The notes under the pieces are model-generated. The model did no database searches and had not been told where the DNA came from. It worked only from the letters and a program-made list of their open reading frames with translations. From the NCBI GenBank assembly GCA_902517565.1, contig CABYCU010000002.1, positions 1 through 64,000 of the forward strand: 64,000 nucleotides of DNA, given 5' to 3'. A program made the position numbers and the translations under genes. This stretch comes from an uncultured SAR86 cluster bacterium. Its GTDB lineage: Bacteria > Pseudomonadota > Gammaproteobacteria > Magnimaribacterales > Magnimaribacteraceae. Below are positions 16,956-25,274 of this stretch, in pieces. Position 1 is the first letter of the stretch. Each line of letters opens with the position of its first letter.

Positions 16956-17815
16956 CAATCTTCTCCTATCAATTTTTTTAGAGCTCCAATGACGCTTAAT
17001 GGGTCATCGACAAATAGGTGGTGCATAGTCCCTGGAACCCCTATTACTCTTTGTTCTGGAATATTCCCAACATAGAGGGTGTAATCCAAAATCTCTTGTG
17101 TAAAAATTTGGCTCATTAAACCATAAACAATATTAATTGGGCATTTAATGGCCATAAGAATATCGGTTAAATCTTTTGACTTATAACTCTTCATTATCTT
17201 TCCATCAGATTTCAAAACCCACCCATCATCTCGTTGCTTGAATGAATTAGAGGCTATATGTTCTAATAAATAATCATTCCTGCATGGCTGAGGTGGAATT
17301 AATCTGAAACTGTCTATTGCGGCATCTTTATCATCATAAATAAAATCTGCTCTTATCATTGATTTGTTTGAAGAGAATGCTTTTACTTTGTCTGGTGGCA
17401 GCACAACTATTGAGTCTAATAACGTTAGCGTTCTGAATAATTCAGGATAGATAGAAGTTGCATTTAAAGATATTGAACCGCCCATACTATGGGCCACAAA
17501 GTCTGCCTGTTTCCAGTTCATATCCTCACAGACAGCTTTTATCTCATCAGCAAATATTTCCTGCGAATAAACTTCACGATGGTCGCTGTCTCCAGAACCT
17601 GAAAGATCTATTGCAACCACACAAAATTTTTCTATAAATGCGGGGGCAACAAAGTCCCACCAGTGAGCATGGGCACTGTATCCATGTATAAAAAATAATC
17701 CAGGTTTGCTCTCCTCTCCCCAAACTAGGTAATTAATCGTTTTTTCATGGACCTCGATCTGCTTTGAAACGGGTTCTATCAACAATGATTCATTGAACCA
17801 ATCGAGGTTTGACAT
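16955..17815 (-). CDS. Alpha/beta-hydrolase fold protein
   Basis: A 286-residue soluble hydrolase. The oxyanion strand FFIHGYSAHAHWW is near residue 40, the nucleophile elbow AHSMGGSIS near residues 110-118 (Ser), and the late His is in GTMHHLFVDDP near residue 268. The family covers esterases, C-C hydrolases and dehalogenases, and I cannot choose between them. It sits between the aminotransferase and MoxR genes, 4 bases from one and sharing one base with the other, so it is part of the operon. Confidence 0.88.
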   Translation of the reverse strand: MSNLDWFNESLLIEPVSKQIEVHEKTINYLVWGEESKPGLFFIHGYSAHAHWWDFVAPAFIEKFCVVAIDLSGSGDSDHREVYSQEIFADEIKAVCEDMNWKQADFVAHSMGGSISLNATSIYPELFRTLTLLDSIVVLPPDKVKAFSSNKSMIRADFIYDDKDAAIDSFRLIPPQPCRNDYLLEHIASNSFKQRDDGWVLKSDGKIMKSYKSKDLTDILMAIKCPINIVYGLMSQIFTQEILDYTLYVGNIPEQRVIGVPGTMHHLFVDDPLSVIGALKKLIGED

Positions 17816-17819
17816 AGTT

Positions 17820-19139
17820 TTAACTTACAGAGCTTATAGCGGTCTTGAGTGCGTCTGCAATTTTCTCTAAATGACTAGGTTCTACTATAAGGGATGGAGA
17901 TAAAACTAAGAATTCACCAGAATATCTCACAAGAACATCATTATCGTAGCAATGTTGAAAAACTTTAGCTGCAAATTCGGTAGCTGGCATTCCTTCTGAT
18001 CCAAAATGTATAGCACCCATCAAGCCTATATTTCTAATATCTATAACTTGATTTAAACCTTTCAATGAATGAATTGCATCTTCAAAATGAGGTTCCATTT
18101 CCTTAGCTTTATCAAATAAACCTTCTTCCTCATAAACATCTAAAGTGGCTATTCCTGCTGCGCAAGCTACCGGGTGGCCTGAATAAGTATAACCATGAAA
18201 TAGTTCTATCATGGCTTCCGGTCCTTCCATTAATTGATCGTAAATTGAAGTATCAAAAGCCACTGCGCTCATGGGTATCATTGCACTAGTAAGGCCTTTA
18301 GCCATTGTTATCATATCAGGCCTAACATCAAAACGATTTGCAGCGAAAGAATCTCCTAATCTACCAAAACCCGTTATGACTTCGTCAAATATTAAAAGTA
18401 CATTATGTTTTGTACATATTTCCCTTATTCTTTCTAGATATCCTTTTGGAGGAACTATTACACCACCAGATCCTGTAACTGGCTCGATGATAACAGCTGC
18501 TATTGTTGTAGGGTCTTGAAGCATAAGGATCTTTTCAAGTTCATCGGCTAAATGAAGTCCCCAATCAGGTTGACCCTTAGAAAATGCCATATGTTCGGTA
18601 TCCCATGTATGAGGCATATGATCTATTCCAGGTAATAACGGTCCAAAAGACTTTCTATTAGGAGTTAAGCCTCCAACAGAAACTCCACCAAAATTAACTC
18701 CGTGATACCCTTTCTCTCTGCCTACGAACTTTGTTCTTTGGCCCTCCCCTTTGGACGTATGATAAGCAAGAGCAACTTTCATGGCTGTTTCCACAGCTTC
18801 CGACCCAGAATTACCATAAAAAATTCTATCCAAACCTTCGGGAGTAAGAGAAGCTACCTTTTCTGCTAGCTCGAATGCCTTAGGGTGAGACATATTAAAA
18901 GCCGTAGCGTAATCAAGTTCTGCTACTTGGTGTTGAACTGCTTCAACAATTTTGGGGTGGCAATGTCCTGCATTCGTGCACCAAAGTCCTGCTATCCCAT
19001 CTAAAACCTCTCTACCATCGTCAGTCTGGTAATACATTCCTTTTGCAGAGGTTAAAAGTCTGGGGTTAGCTTTAAATTTCTTATTAGGTGTAAAAGGTAA
19101 CCAATAATTATCTAAATTTAGATTTTCTTGTGATTTCAT
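17820..19139 (-). CDS. Class III aminotransferase (omega-amino acid type)
   Basis: The 439-residue PLP enzyme carries the class III hallmarks: IFYGNSGSEAVETAMKVA near residue 105, the PLP-phosphate region, LIFDEVITGFGRLG with the cofactor Asp near residue 250, and ITMAKGLTSAMIPMSAV with the Schiff-base Lys near residue 280. The N-terminal NYWLPFTPNKKF is typical of omega-amino acid:pyruvate aminotransferases (beta-alanine, taurine or amine substrates). It lies in an operon with an MFS carrier and a hydrolase, suggesting catabolism of an imported amine. The substrate is inferred. Confidence 0.92.
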   Translation of the reverse strand: MKSQENLNLDNYWLPFTPNKKFKANPRLLTSAKGMYYQTDDGREVLDGIAGLWCTNAGHCHPKIVEAVQHQVAELDYATAFNMSHPKAFELAEKVASLTPEGLDRIFYGNSGSEAVETAMKVALAYHTSKGEGQRTKFVGREKGYHGVNFGGVSVGGLTPNRKSFGPLLPGIDHMPHTWDTEHMAFSKGQPDWGLHLADELEKILMLQDPTTIAAVIIEPVTGSGGVIVPPKGYLERIREICTKHNVLLIFDEVITGFGRLGDSFAANRFDVRPDMITMAKGLTSAMIPMSAVAFDTSIYDQLMEGPEAMIELFHGYTYSGHPVACAAGIATLDVYEEEGLFDKAKEMEPHFEDAIHSLKGLNQVIDIRNIGLMGAIHFGSEGMPATEFAAKVFQHCYDNDVLVRYSGEFLVLSPSLIVEPSHLEKIADALKTAISSVS

Positions 19140-19147
19140 AGCTCAAA

Positions 19148-20281
19148 TTATACTTTATCGATAGGTTCAAGTTCTTTCTTTGTGCAGACTATACAGATCA
19201 TTGCAACAATTAGGAATACGATTAAATAAGGGTAGATAATGGTCATTTCATTCTCAAGCATGATCCAACCAAAAACAGCAGGGGCTAACGATGCGCTCAG
19301 TAATATACAAGCATTCAACCAAGCTCCTAGTCTTCCAGAAGGATCTATATCAGCCGCAGCAGCAAGGATTAGAATAACCATAATAACAAAAACAATATTC
19401 CAAATAATATTGCCGTAATAGAAAGTATCAAAAGCAGGTATTCCAAAGATTGCATAAACACAAACTGAGGAAACTAAAAGACATAATAAAATTGTTTCCT
19501 TTCTTTTTATTTTATTTCCAAATATACCTATAAAGACTGGTCCAAGAAGACTCAAAATAATGGCTAGAGATATAACACTCCCAACTTCAGCCACTCCCAA
19601 ATCTATATATTCCACTCCAAATCTTTCCATAAATGCCCACATACCACTGGAAGGGATTTCATAAAAAAGAACCGCCGTAATAAGTAAGAAATAAAGCCAC
19701 TTCTTGGCAATGGGTTCTTTGACTATATTATCGTCATTTTCATTGGATGTTTTGGCAAAGAAAAAGAGTAAGGTTAATGCTATGTAGACATAAATAAAAT
19801 TAAAGAAATAATAACTATGTCCACCGTCTTCTATCCAGGTGCTAGAAACATATATAAGAAACGCAGCAGTTAGTGATGCGAAAAGAGTAAAGAGTGCATA
19901 GGATCTATTGGGATCTTGTGATGAGGCTAATATTGAATGACCTGAGGCAATAAGCATGCCGCAACCTATTCCTGAAAAAGCTTTTATAAAAGTAATTTGA
20001 TTAACGTCACTGGATAAAGAGCATAAGTAATAACAAATCATAACGATGATACTGCCAGTCAAGCCAAGTGCCCTTCCCTTATAAGCTGCGTTACCGAAAT
20101 ATAAGGAGCTAATCGCAGCAAAGAAAAGTTCAAGCGTAACCACCAATCCAGCTTCTTGTGAATTAGCATTCAGCCCAACTGATACCGCGCTTACATTAAA
20201 GGGTGCTAACGAGGAAGCTAGATTTCCGAGTTCCAACATAGCCATGCCAGCCAATAGATGAAAATAAGTCTTGTATTGCAT
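19148..20281 (-). CDS. MFS transporter
   Basis: A 377-residue membrane protein with about 11-12 hydrophobic segments and the loose sequence pattern of the major facilitator superfamily (GIGCGMLIASGHSILASS in the fifth-segment region). It is shorter than average. It heads the minus-strand operon that continues with the aminotransferase, 8 bases on, and faces a TetR regulator across 60 bases. It probably imports the operon's substrate, although export cannot be excluded. Confidence 0.8.
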   Translation of the reverse strand: MQYKTYFHLLAGMAMLELGNLASSLAPFNVSAVSVGLNANSQEAGLVVTLELFFAAISSLYFGNAAYKGRALGLTGSIIVMICYYLCSLSSDVNQITFIKAFSGIGCGMLIASGHSILASSQDPNRSYALFTLFASLTAAFLIYVSSTWIEDGGHSYYFFNFIYVYIALTLLFFFAKTSNENDDNIVKEPIAKKWLYFLLITAVLFYEIPSSGMWAFMERFGVEYIDLGVAEVGSVISLAIILSLLGPVFIGIFGNKIKRKETILLCLLVSSVCVYAIFGIPAFDTFYYGNIIWNIVFVIMVILILAAAADIDPSGRLGAWLNACILLSASLAPAVFGWIMLENEMTIIYPYLIVFLIVAMICIVCTKKELEPIDKV

Positions 20282-20318
20282 TTATCTTTTAGTTGGAAAC
20301 CTTAATATATAGATATAG

Positions 20319-20326
20319 TGTATACA
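20319..20326. promoter_or_regulatory. Candidate operator core between MFS and TetR genes
   Basis: The 60-base divergent space is very AT-rich and contains the perfect 8-base palindrome TGTATACA, overlapped by -10-like sequences for either strand. TetR proteins often bind such central palindromes to control both genes. The site is short and could be chance. Confidence 0.25.
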
Positions 20327-20341
20327 TAAAGAAAACTTATT

Positions 20342-20902
20342 GTGCCAAATAGTAAAAATCATAGCTTTATAGAACCCCAACAAGAAAGAAGCAGGAAAAG
20401 GTTTGAAGCAGTATTAAAAACTGCTGAATTTATTTATAAAAACCAAGATGATTATGATTTAACTGTACAAGATGTAGCCAAGCTATCTGGCATGAAAAGA
20501 CCCTCTATTTATAAATTTTTTCCAAGTAATGAATCTATTCTCGAAGCTCTATCATATAAATATTCTTCATCCCTATTTGGTCTAGTAAAGCAAAATCTAG
20601 AAAACCTAAATTATTCTGATGAAAAAGAACTCATCAAGGCTGTGGTGGATATCTACGCAATATATGTCAATAACAATTATTGTATTTCTGAACTAGTCTT
20701 TAATGTTTTTTCTAAAAAATTTCTTATTGAAGAGATTCTCAAACTCATACAAGCAAAAAGTACTGGAGAAACTAAAAAAATAAAATTTTCTCTCAGTATT
20801 TTAATGGCGTGTTTAGGAGATTCTCTCAGTCAGGAAAAAGTAATTTCACCGAGTTGTGTTGCTGAAACTAAAAAGGCCTGTCTTCTTTATCTTGCTAACT
20901 AG
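20342..20902 (+). CDS. TetR/AcrR-family regulator
   Basis: This 186-residue protein starts with GTG and has a TetR helix-turn-helix near residues 30-65 (DLTVQDVAKLSGMKRPSIYKFFPSNESILEAL). The rest is a helical ligand-binding domain without sequence signature. TetR proteins usually repress neighbouring genes and let go when a small ligand binds. It is divergent from the MFS-aminotransferase operon, the likely target. Its end overlaps the convergent aquaporin gene by 8 bases. The ribosome site is weak. Confidence 0.9.
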   Translation: MPNSKNHSFIEPQQERSRKRFEAVLKTAEFIYKNQDDYDLTVQDVAKLSGMKRPSIYKFFPSNESILEALSYKYSSSLFGLVKQNLENLNYSDEKELIKAVVDIYAIYVNNNYCISELVFNVFSKKFLIEEILKLIQAKSTGETKKIKFSLSILMACLGDSLSQEKVISPSCVAETKKACLLYLAN

Positions 20903-21539
20903 GTTGATCCAAAATCTTATTGATTCCGAAAGCTAAAAACGCACCTATAAATTGTGCAGTTATAAAAAAGAGAACATTACCAGGATCAATACCTGTAAAC
21001 GTATCCGTGAACATTCTTCCGATTGTAACCGCAGGATTGGCAAAAGAGGTTGAGGAAGTAAACCAATAAGCTGAGGTAATGTACAAACCTACTGCGGGTG
21101 CTACGAACTCTGATCTAACTGTTCTTACTCTAAGGATAACTAATAACAATCCGAAAGTGGCTACAACTTCCGAGATATATAAATTTAATCCACTTCTAGA
21201 ATTTACTGAAACCTGAAAGGCATCTAAACCAAACATATAATTTGCCAATAAGGTTCCAGAAATTGCACCAGACACTTGTAATAAACCGTAAAGAATAAAA
21301 TTTCTAGATGAAAGTTCACCATTTGCAAACATGACAACAGAAACAGCTGGATTAAAATGAGCTCCTGAAATTTTGCCGAACATCCATATAAGCACTATTA
21401 AACCGGCACCGGTTGCGATTGTGTTTGCTAATAGTGTAATCGAGTCATTATCTGAAAGTGACTGACCCATAATTCCAGAACCAACAACAATCATTAATAG
21501 AAAAGTTGTTCCTAAATATTCACTCAAATATGCTTTCAT
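20895..21539 (-). CDS. MIP/aquaporin-family channel
   Basis: The 214-residue channel has six membrane segments and both NPA boxes: HFNPAVS at residues 61-67 and FANPAVTIGR at 167-176, the latter carrying the selectivity-filter Arg. The continuation MFTDTFTGIDPGNV resembles bacterial aquaporins found beside arsenic-resistance genes (AqpS/AqpN type) more than AqpZ or GlpF; this comparison is from memory. It may pass water or small neutral solutes such as arsenite. The start lies within the end of the YedK gene (20-base overlap). Confidence 0.9.
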   Translation of the reverse strand: MKAYLSEYLGTTFLLMIVVGSGIMGQSLSDNDSITLLANTIATGAGLIVLIWMFGKISGAHFNPAVSVVMFANGELSSRNFILYGLLQVSGAISGTLLANYMFGLDAFQVSVNSRSGLNLYISEVVATFGLLLVILRVRTVRSEFVAPAVGLYITSAYWFTSSTSFANPAVTIGRMFTDTFTGIDPGNVLFFITAQFIGAFLAFGINKILDQPS

Positions 21540-22137
21540 CTGGCTCTTCTATTTCTTTGGTTGGAAATACACATTTAGGATCATTATGCTGTGGATTGTT
21601 TACATGCTTTGAAACGGTATGGTGAACAATCGATTTTGCTGAAAAAGTATCTTCGCAGTTTATATCATCACCATTTAACCAATTCTGAAAATGTTGTTTA
21701 GAAATAATTAAAGGCATACGCTCATGAATAGGTTTAAGCGACTCTATGGCTTCTGTAGTGACTATTGCACAACCAACCTTACCCCTGTATCCACCAAAGA
21801 TTCCACCGAAAAAGAAAATATCTCCATTAAGATGATGAAAATAAGGAGTTTTTTTCTCTCCAGATTTTTTCCACTCATACCAACCATCTGTTGGTATAAG
21901 GCAACGATTAGAATTAGAGAAAGAAGGCTTTTCAGTTAATGTTTCAATTCTTGCATTTACTAAATTAAAAGGTTTATCAGCCCAGTAGGGAGTGAAGCCC
22001 CATTCAATAGATTGTAATTTATCGGTTAAGGCTAAAAGTTTTTGTCCTGGTCCAATGTTATAACTTGATTCAAAGTCAGTAGAACCATATTTAGTTTCTA
22101 AATTATCTAGATTTCTGAGTGTAAACCGTCCACACAT
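21520..22137 (-). CDS. yedK: SOS-response-associated peptidase YedK (SRAP/HMCES)
   Basis: The 205-residue protein starts MCGRF, where Cys2 is exposed after Met removal and forms a thiazolidine link to abasic sites in single-stranded DNA. Other SRAP residues are visible: VNARIETL with Asn near residue 72, RCLIPTDGWYEW near 97-108, and ERMPLII with His-Glu near 156-163. It shields abasic sites from cleavage. A TATACA box 8 bases before the ATG and the lack of a ribosome site suggest a nearly leaderless message. Confidence 0.95.
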   Translation of the reverse strand: MCGRFTLRNLDNLETKYGSTDFESSYNIGPGQKLLALTDKLQSIEWGFTPYWADKPFNLVNARIETLTEKPSFSNSNRCLIPTDGWYEWKKSGEKKTPYFHHLNGDIFFFGGIFGGYRGKVGCAIVTTEAIESLKPIHERMPLIISKQHFQNWLNGDDINCEDTFSAKSIVHHTVSKHVNNPQHNDPKCVFPTKEIEEPDESIFE

Positions 22138-22145
22138 TATGACTT

Positions 22146-22151
22146 TGTATA
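22146..22151 (-). promoter_or_regulatory. -10-like box close to the yedK start
   Basis: On the minus strand TATACA ends 8 bases before the yedK ATG, and no Shine-Dalgarno sequence separates them. The -35 region is poor, so this is a weak call. No LexA-type palindrome was noticed here. Confidence 0.25.
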
Positions 22152-22185
22152 CTACCTCAAGAACGAAGAAGCGTTTATATAATTT

Positions 22186-23451
22186 CTATAGAAATATTCC
22201 TTTAAGGGTAAAGAAAAATAGTATGGATAAACCTGCTCCGACTGGCAGCGTGACCACCCAAGAGACTATTATTCTTCCTACCACTGAGAAATCGACTGCT
22301 GATAACCCTCTTGCTAAGCCAACACCTAATACAGCTCCAACGAGTGTATGAGTTGTCGAAATAGGTAAGCCCGTTCCAGAAGCTAATACTACCGTTGTTG
22401 CAGCAGCTAATTCGGCAGCAAATCCTCTACTTGGTGTTAATTCAGTGATGTTTCTACCTACTGTTTCAATAACCTTGTAACCTAAAGTTGCTAGTCCAGC
22501 AACAATACCCGTTGCTCCAAGCAAGAGAATCCACCATGGCATGGAAGACTTGGCTGCAATTTCACCACCTGATTGAACAACACTCGCTATAGCGGCCAGT
22601 GGACCTACTGCATTTGCAACATCATTTGAGCCATGTGCAAAGGCCATAGCGCAAGCTGTGAAAACCATAAGAACCGCAAAAACTTTTTCTACCCCATCAA
22701 ATGTTACATCTCCTCTTTGTTGAGTTGTGTTTTCTATTTTTCTGAGAAAGAAAGTTCCAATCAAAGCAATTACAAAACCAATGGCGATTGAGTAAGTTAA
22801 ACTTTCACCAAATGATAAAGATAGACCTATATGTTTCAAGCCTTTTAGTAATGTCACCATTGCTATAACAAAACCCACTAGGAACATATATCCAGGGACA
22901 TATTTCTTAGCATTTTCAAATGGCTTATTTGTGTTCAGAATTAATTTTTGTACTGAGAGGAAGATTATGAAGGCTATAGTTCCTGACATTAATGGAGAAA
23001 CTACCCAACTAGATACAATAGATCCTACTTTTGACCAACTAACAGCATCAACACTTATTCCTACAGCAGCAAATCCAACAATAGCACCAACAATTGAGTG
23101 AGTTGTAGAAACGGGCCAACCTCTTGATGAGGCTATTAGCAACCATGTTCCTGCAGCTAGAAGAGCTGCCATCATTCCAAATACTAATAAATCTGGTGAA
23201 TCTTGAAGTAAATTAGGATCTATAATTCCCTTTCGTATAGTAGAAGTAACTTCACCTCCTGCAAGGTACGCTCCGGCAAATTCAAAAATACAAGCAACCA
23301 GAATAGCTTGGGCCAAAGTAAGAGCCCTAGCACCGACAGAAGTTCCCATTGCATTAGCTACATCATTTGCTCCAATACCCCAGGCCATAAAGAATCCAAA
23401 AACACAGCCTGAAATAAGTAAGTAGGGTCCGTATAAAATAATAGTTTCCAT
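22186..23451 (-). CDS. PiT-family inorganic phosphate transporter
   Basis: The 421-residue carrier has the twin PiT signatures: GANDVANAMGTSVG near residues 27-40 and HGSNDVANAVGPLAAI near 273-288, within about ten membrane segments in two inverted halves. PiT proteins import phosphate, as metal-phosphate with protons or with sodium. The gene follows the DUF47 gene by 9 bases, the common arrangement in bacteria. It belongs to the phoB-phoR-porin block on the same strand, and Pho-box-like repeats precede the DUF47 gene. Confidence 0.95.
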   Translation of the reverse strand: METIILYGPYLLISGCVFGFFMAWGIGANDVANAMGTSVGARALTLAQAILVACIFEFAGAYLAGGEVTSTIRKGIIDPNLLQDSPDLLVFGMMAALLAAGTWLLIASSRGWPVSTTHSIVGAIVGFAAVGISVDAVSWSKVGSIVSSWVVSPLMSGTIAFIIFLSVQKLILNTNKPFENAKKYVPGYMFLVGFVIAMVTLLKGLKHIGLSLSFGESLTYSIAIGFVIALIGTFFLRKIENTTQQRGDVTFDGVEKVFAVLMVFTACAMAFAHGSNDVANAVGPLAAIASVVQSGGEIAAKSSMPWWILLLGATGIVAGLATLGYKVIETVGRNITELTPSRGFAAELAAATTVVLASGTGLPISTTHTLVGAVLGVGLARGLSAVDFSVVGRIIVSWVVTLPVGAGLSILFFFTLKGIFL

Positions 23452-23460
23452 ATGAGTTTC

Positions 23461-24138
23461 CTATCTAGATGCGATTAAAGAGATTCTGTGGCCAACTTGT
23501 TCAGCCCTATCAGATAATTCTCCAATTTTGTTAATAACGTCGTATAAAAAAATTACATCAATGGGCGGTAGATCTTTTTCTATTTTAAAAAGTTCGCCTC
23601 TTAAAGTAACCTCAGTTTGATCATTGCTATTTTCTAGTGAATTCAATTTCTCTATCAAAGTCTCCATTTTTTCAGCAGCCCTTCCACCAAAAGAAAATTG
23701 AAATAATTCATCTATATGATCGACTGCATCGGCAGCTGCATAGGTAATTTCCCTAGCCTCCTCTATAAAATTTTGAAAAGCTTTATGTATGGGTGATGGA
23801 ACTTCCATATTTCTACCTATCATCAACCCAGAAATATCTTTCACAGTATTTGGAATATCATCAGCCAATTTTATTAGATCCAATATGTCTTCTCTCGGAA
23901 CAGCAAAAAAGATACTTTTTGGCAATAAGCTTCTAGTTTCAGCCTTTAATTCATCAGCTTGATTCTCAAGATCAGAAATTAATTTTCTAGATTGTGTTGC
24001 CCCACTCCAATCTGTGACTACTACGCATTCAATAAATCTAACCAATTCTTCAACAGAATTTGTAGAGACTTTCATATGTGCTTTTATTGGGCCGAAGGGA
24101 GACTTTCTAATAATGTCATTGTAACCAGTAGATTTCAT
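23461..24138 (-). CDS. DUF47 / TIGR00153 PhoU-like phosphate accessory protein
   Basis: This 225-residue, fully helical, acidic protein shows DUF47 features: KSPFGPIKAHMKVS at the N-terminus, then long heptad helices with paired acidic residues (ADELKAETRSLLP, LIKLADDIPNTVKDI, AADAVDHIDELF). DUF47 proteins are PhoU relatives that accompany PiT carriers and probably regulate their activity. The start is preceded by GGAGAC. It is the first gene of a DUF47-PiT unit with its own upstream regulatory region. Confidence 0.92.
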   Translation of the reverse strand: MKSTGYNDIIRKSPFGPIKAHMKVSTNSVEELVRFIECVVVTDWSGATQSRKLISDLENQADELKAETRSLLPKSIFFAVPREDILDLIKLADDIPNTVKDISGLMIGRNMEVPSPIHKAFQNFIEEAREITYAAADAVDHIDELFQFSFGGRAAEKMETLIEKLNSLENSNDQTEVTLRGELFKIEKDLPPIDVIFLYDVINKIGELSDRAEQVGHRISLIASR

Positions 24139-24209
24139 AAATTGTCTCCAGAGATTATTGATTTAAATTTTGTAAACATATTCATTGTTGTTTATTTTGA
24201 ATTCTTATT

Positions 24210-24238
24210 GTGTCAAATTTGTTACAAATGTAAGAAAG
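24210..24238 (-). promoter_or_regulatory. Pho-box-like triple direct repeat before DUF47-PiT
   Basis: On the minus strand three 7-base units recur at an 11-base period: CTTTCTT, TTGTAAC and TTGACAC. Against the PhoB unit CTGTCAT they match at 5, 4 and 4 positions. The 11-base spacing is exactly that of Pho boxes, and a phoB gene is encoded about 2.8 kb upstream. The unit matches are only moderate, so the assignment rests on spacing and context. Confidence 0.45.
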
Positions 24239-24262
24239 GTTTGTAAAAAGGGTTCAGGAGAT

Positions 24263-25189
24263 TTAAAACTTATATTCAAATCCTATTCCTATTATTTCTT
24301 TTTCTTTAGACATATTGTCTCCACTTAGATCCGTAAAGAAGAAGAAAGCTTTAGCTTTACTGCTTAACTTATAGTCATAACCAAAAGAAAATTGCTTCCC
24401 TGAATCTAATTTCATATCGGACTCTGCCTGTTGAAATTTAAGTGTTCCCTTATCACCGACCTTCTGGGAAAAACTAACAACATACCCGTCTTCTTCTTCT
24501 CCTGTAGATAATTTTTCACTATCTTGAAACATAATTCCTAACTGACTGCGGTTGAATGGAATTTGAAGTGTTAATCTTGTTGAGTCATAGCCCTTAAGTT
24601 CCGAATCAAAGGCCAAGGCAATATAAAAATTTTCTGAGTCGTAACTAAAAGAAGTTGAAGTTGAGTCACCTATGCTGTCATCACCTAGTCCTTCTGTGCC
24701 TTTTATTGCATTAAAATTTGCAGAAAAGCCATTAATCTTTGGAGTTGTATATCCTACCAGGTCGCCCATCCTGTTCTCCCCTTGCAATATATTCTTAATA
24801 TCTCCCGCAAGGTCATTAAAAAGATCTATTTTCTTTTGTGATTTTTTTGTTGCTGTGTCGTGCTTACCAAGGAAAATAGTTCCCATCGATCCTTTTAAAC
24901 CCACAAAACTATTTCTTTGTTTAAAAGTTCTATCTTTTGATTCGTCTGCAGTTCCATCTACCGGATCAACTTCGTATTCAGCCTGATAGATAGCTTCTAT
25001 TCCTTTTCCGAAATCCATACTTCCTTTTATACCTAATCTAGAGGCGTTACTCACCATATCCACTTCGGTGCCAGAAGCTGTATCTTGAGATTCAACTGAT
25101 ATCCAAAGTTTTCCGTACACAGTTGGTTCCTCAGATTGTAAATAAAACACAGGAACAAGTAAGAGCATAGAAAAGACTTTAAGTTTCAT
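24263..25189 (-). CDS. Gram-negative porin, general trimeric type
   Basis: The 308-residue protein has a signal peptide (about residues 1-18) and starts its mature part with PTVYGKLWISVE, typical of neisserial/Burkholderia-type porins. Conserved porin strands include ASRLGIKGSMDFGKGIEAIYQAEYEV and RNSFVGLKGSMGTIFLGKHDTATK. It ends in GIGFEYKF with the C-terminal Phe required for BAM assembly. Its position between phoR and DUF47-PiT suggests a phosphate-linked porin, although a lysine-rich constriction cannot be proven here. A perfect inverted repeat lies just upstream. Confidence 0.9.
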   Translation of the reverse strand: MKLKVFSMLLLVPVFYLQSEEPTVYGKLWISVESQDTASGTEVDMVSNASRLGIKGSMDFGKGIEAIYQAEYEVDPVDGTADESKDRTFKQRNSFVGLKGSMGTIFLGKHDTATKKSQKKIDLFNDLAGDIKNILQGENRMGDLVGYTTPKINGFSANFNAIKGTEGLGDDSIGDSTSTSFSYDSENFYIALAFDSELKGYDSTRLTLQIPFNRSQLGIMFQDSEKLSTGEEEDGYVVSFSQKVGDKGTLKFQQAESDMKLDSGKQFSFGYDYKLSSKAKAFFFFTDLSGDNMSKEKEIIGIGFEYKF

Positions 25190-25231
25190 ATTTTTTCTCC
25201 AACATTGATACAGTTAATTTTAAATAAGAAA

Positions 25232-25254
25232 TGTTACGTTTTTGTTTCGTAACA
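25232..25254. repeat. Perfect inverted repeat upstream of the porin gene
   Basis: TGTTACG (25232-25238) and CGTAACA (25248-25254) form 7-base perfect arms around a 9-base T-rich spacer, between the phoR stop and the porin start. It could be a dimeric regulator site or an RNA hairpin that separates phoR and porin expression. There is no U-run directly after the right arm on the minus strand, so it is not a standard terminator. Confidence 0.55.
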
Positions 25255-25274
25255 GGAACAGGTTTGGAAAAAGA

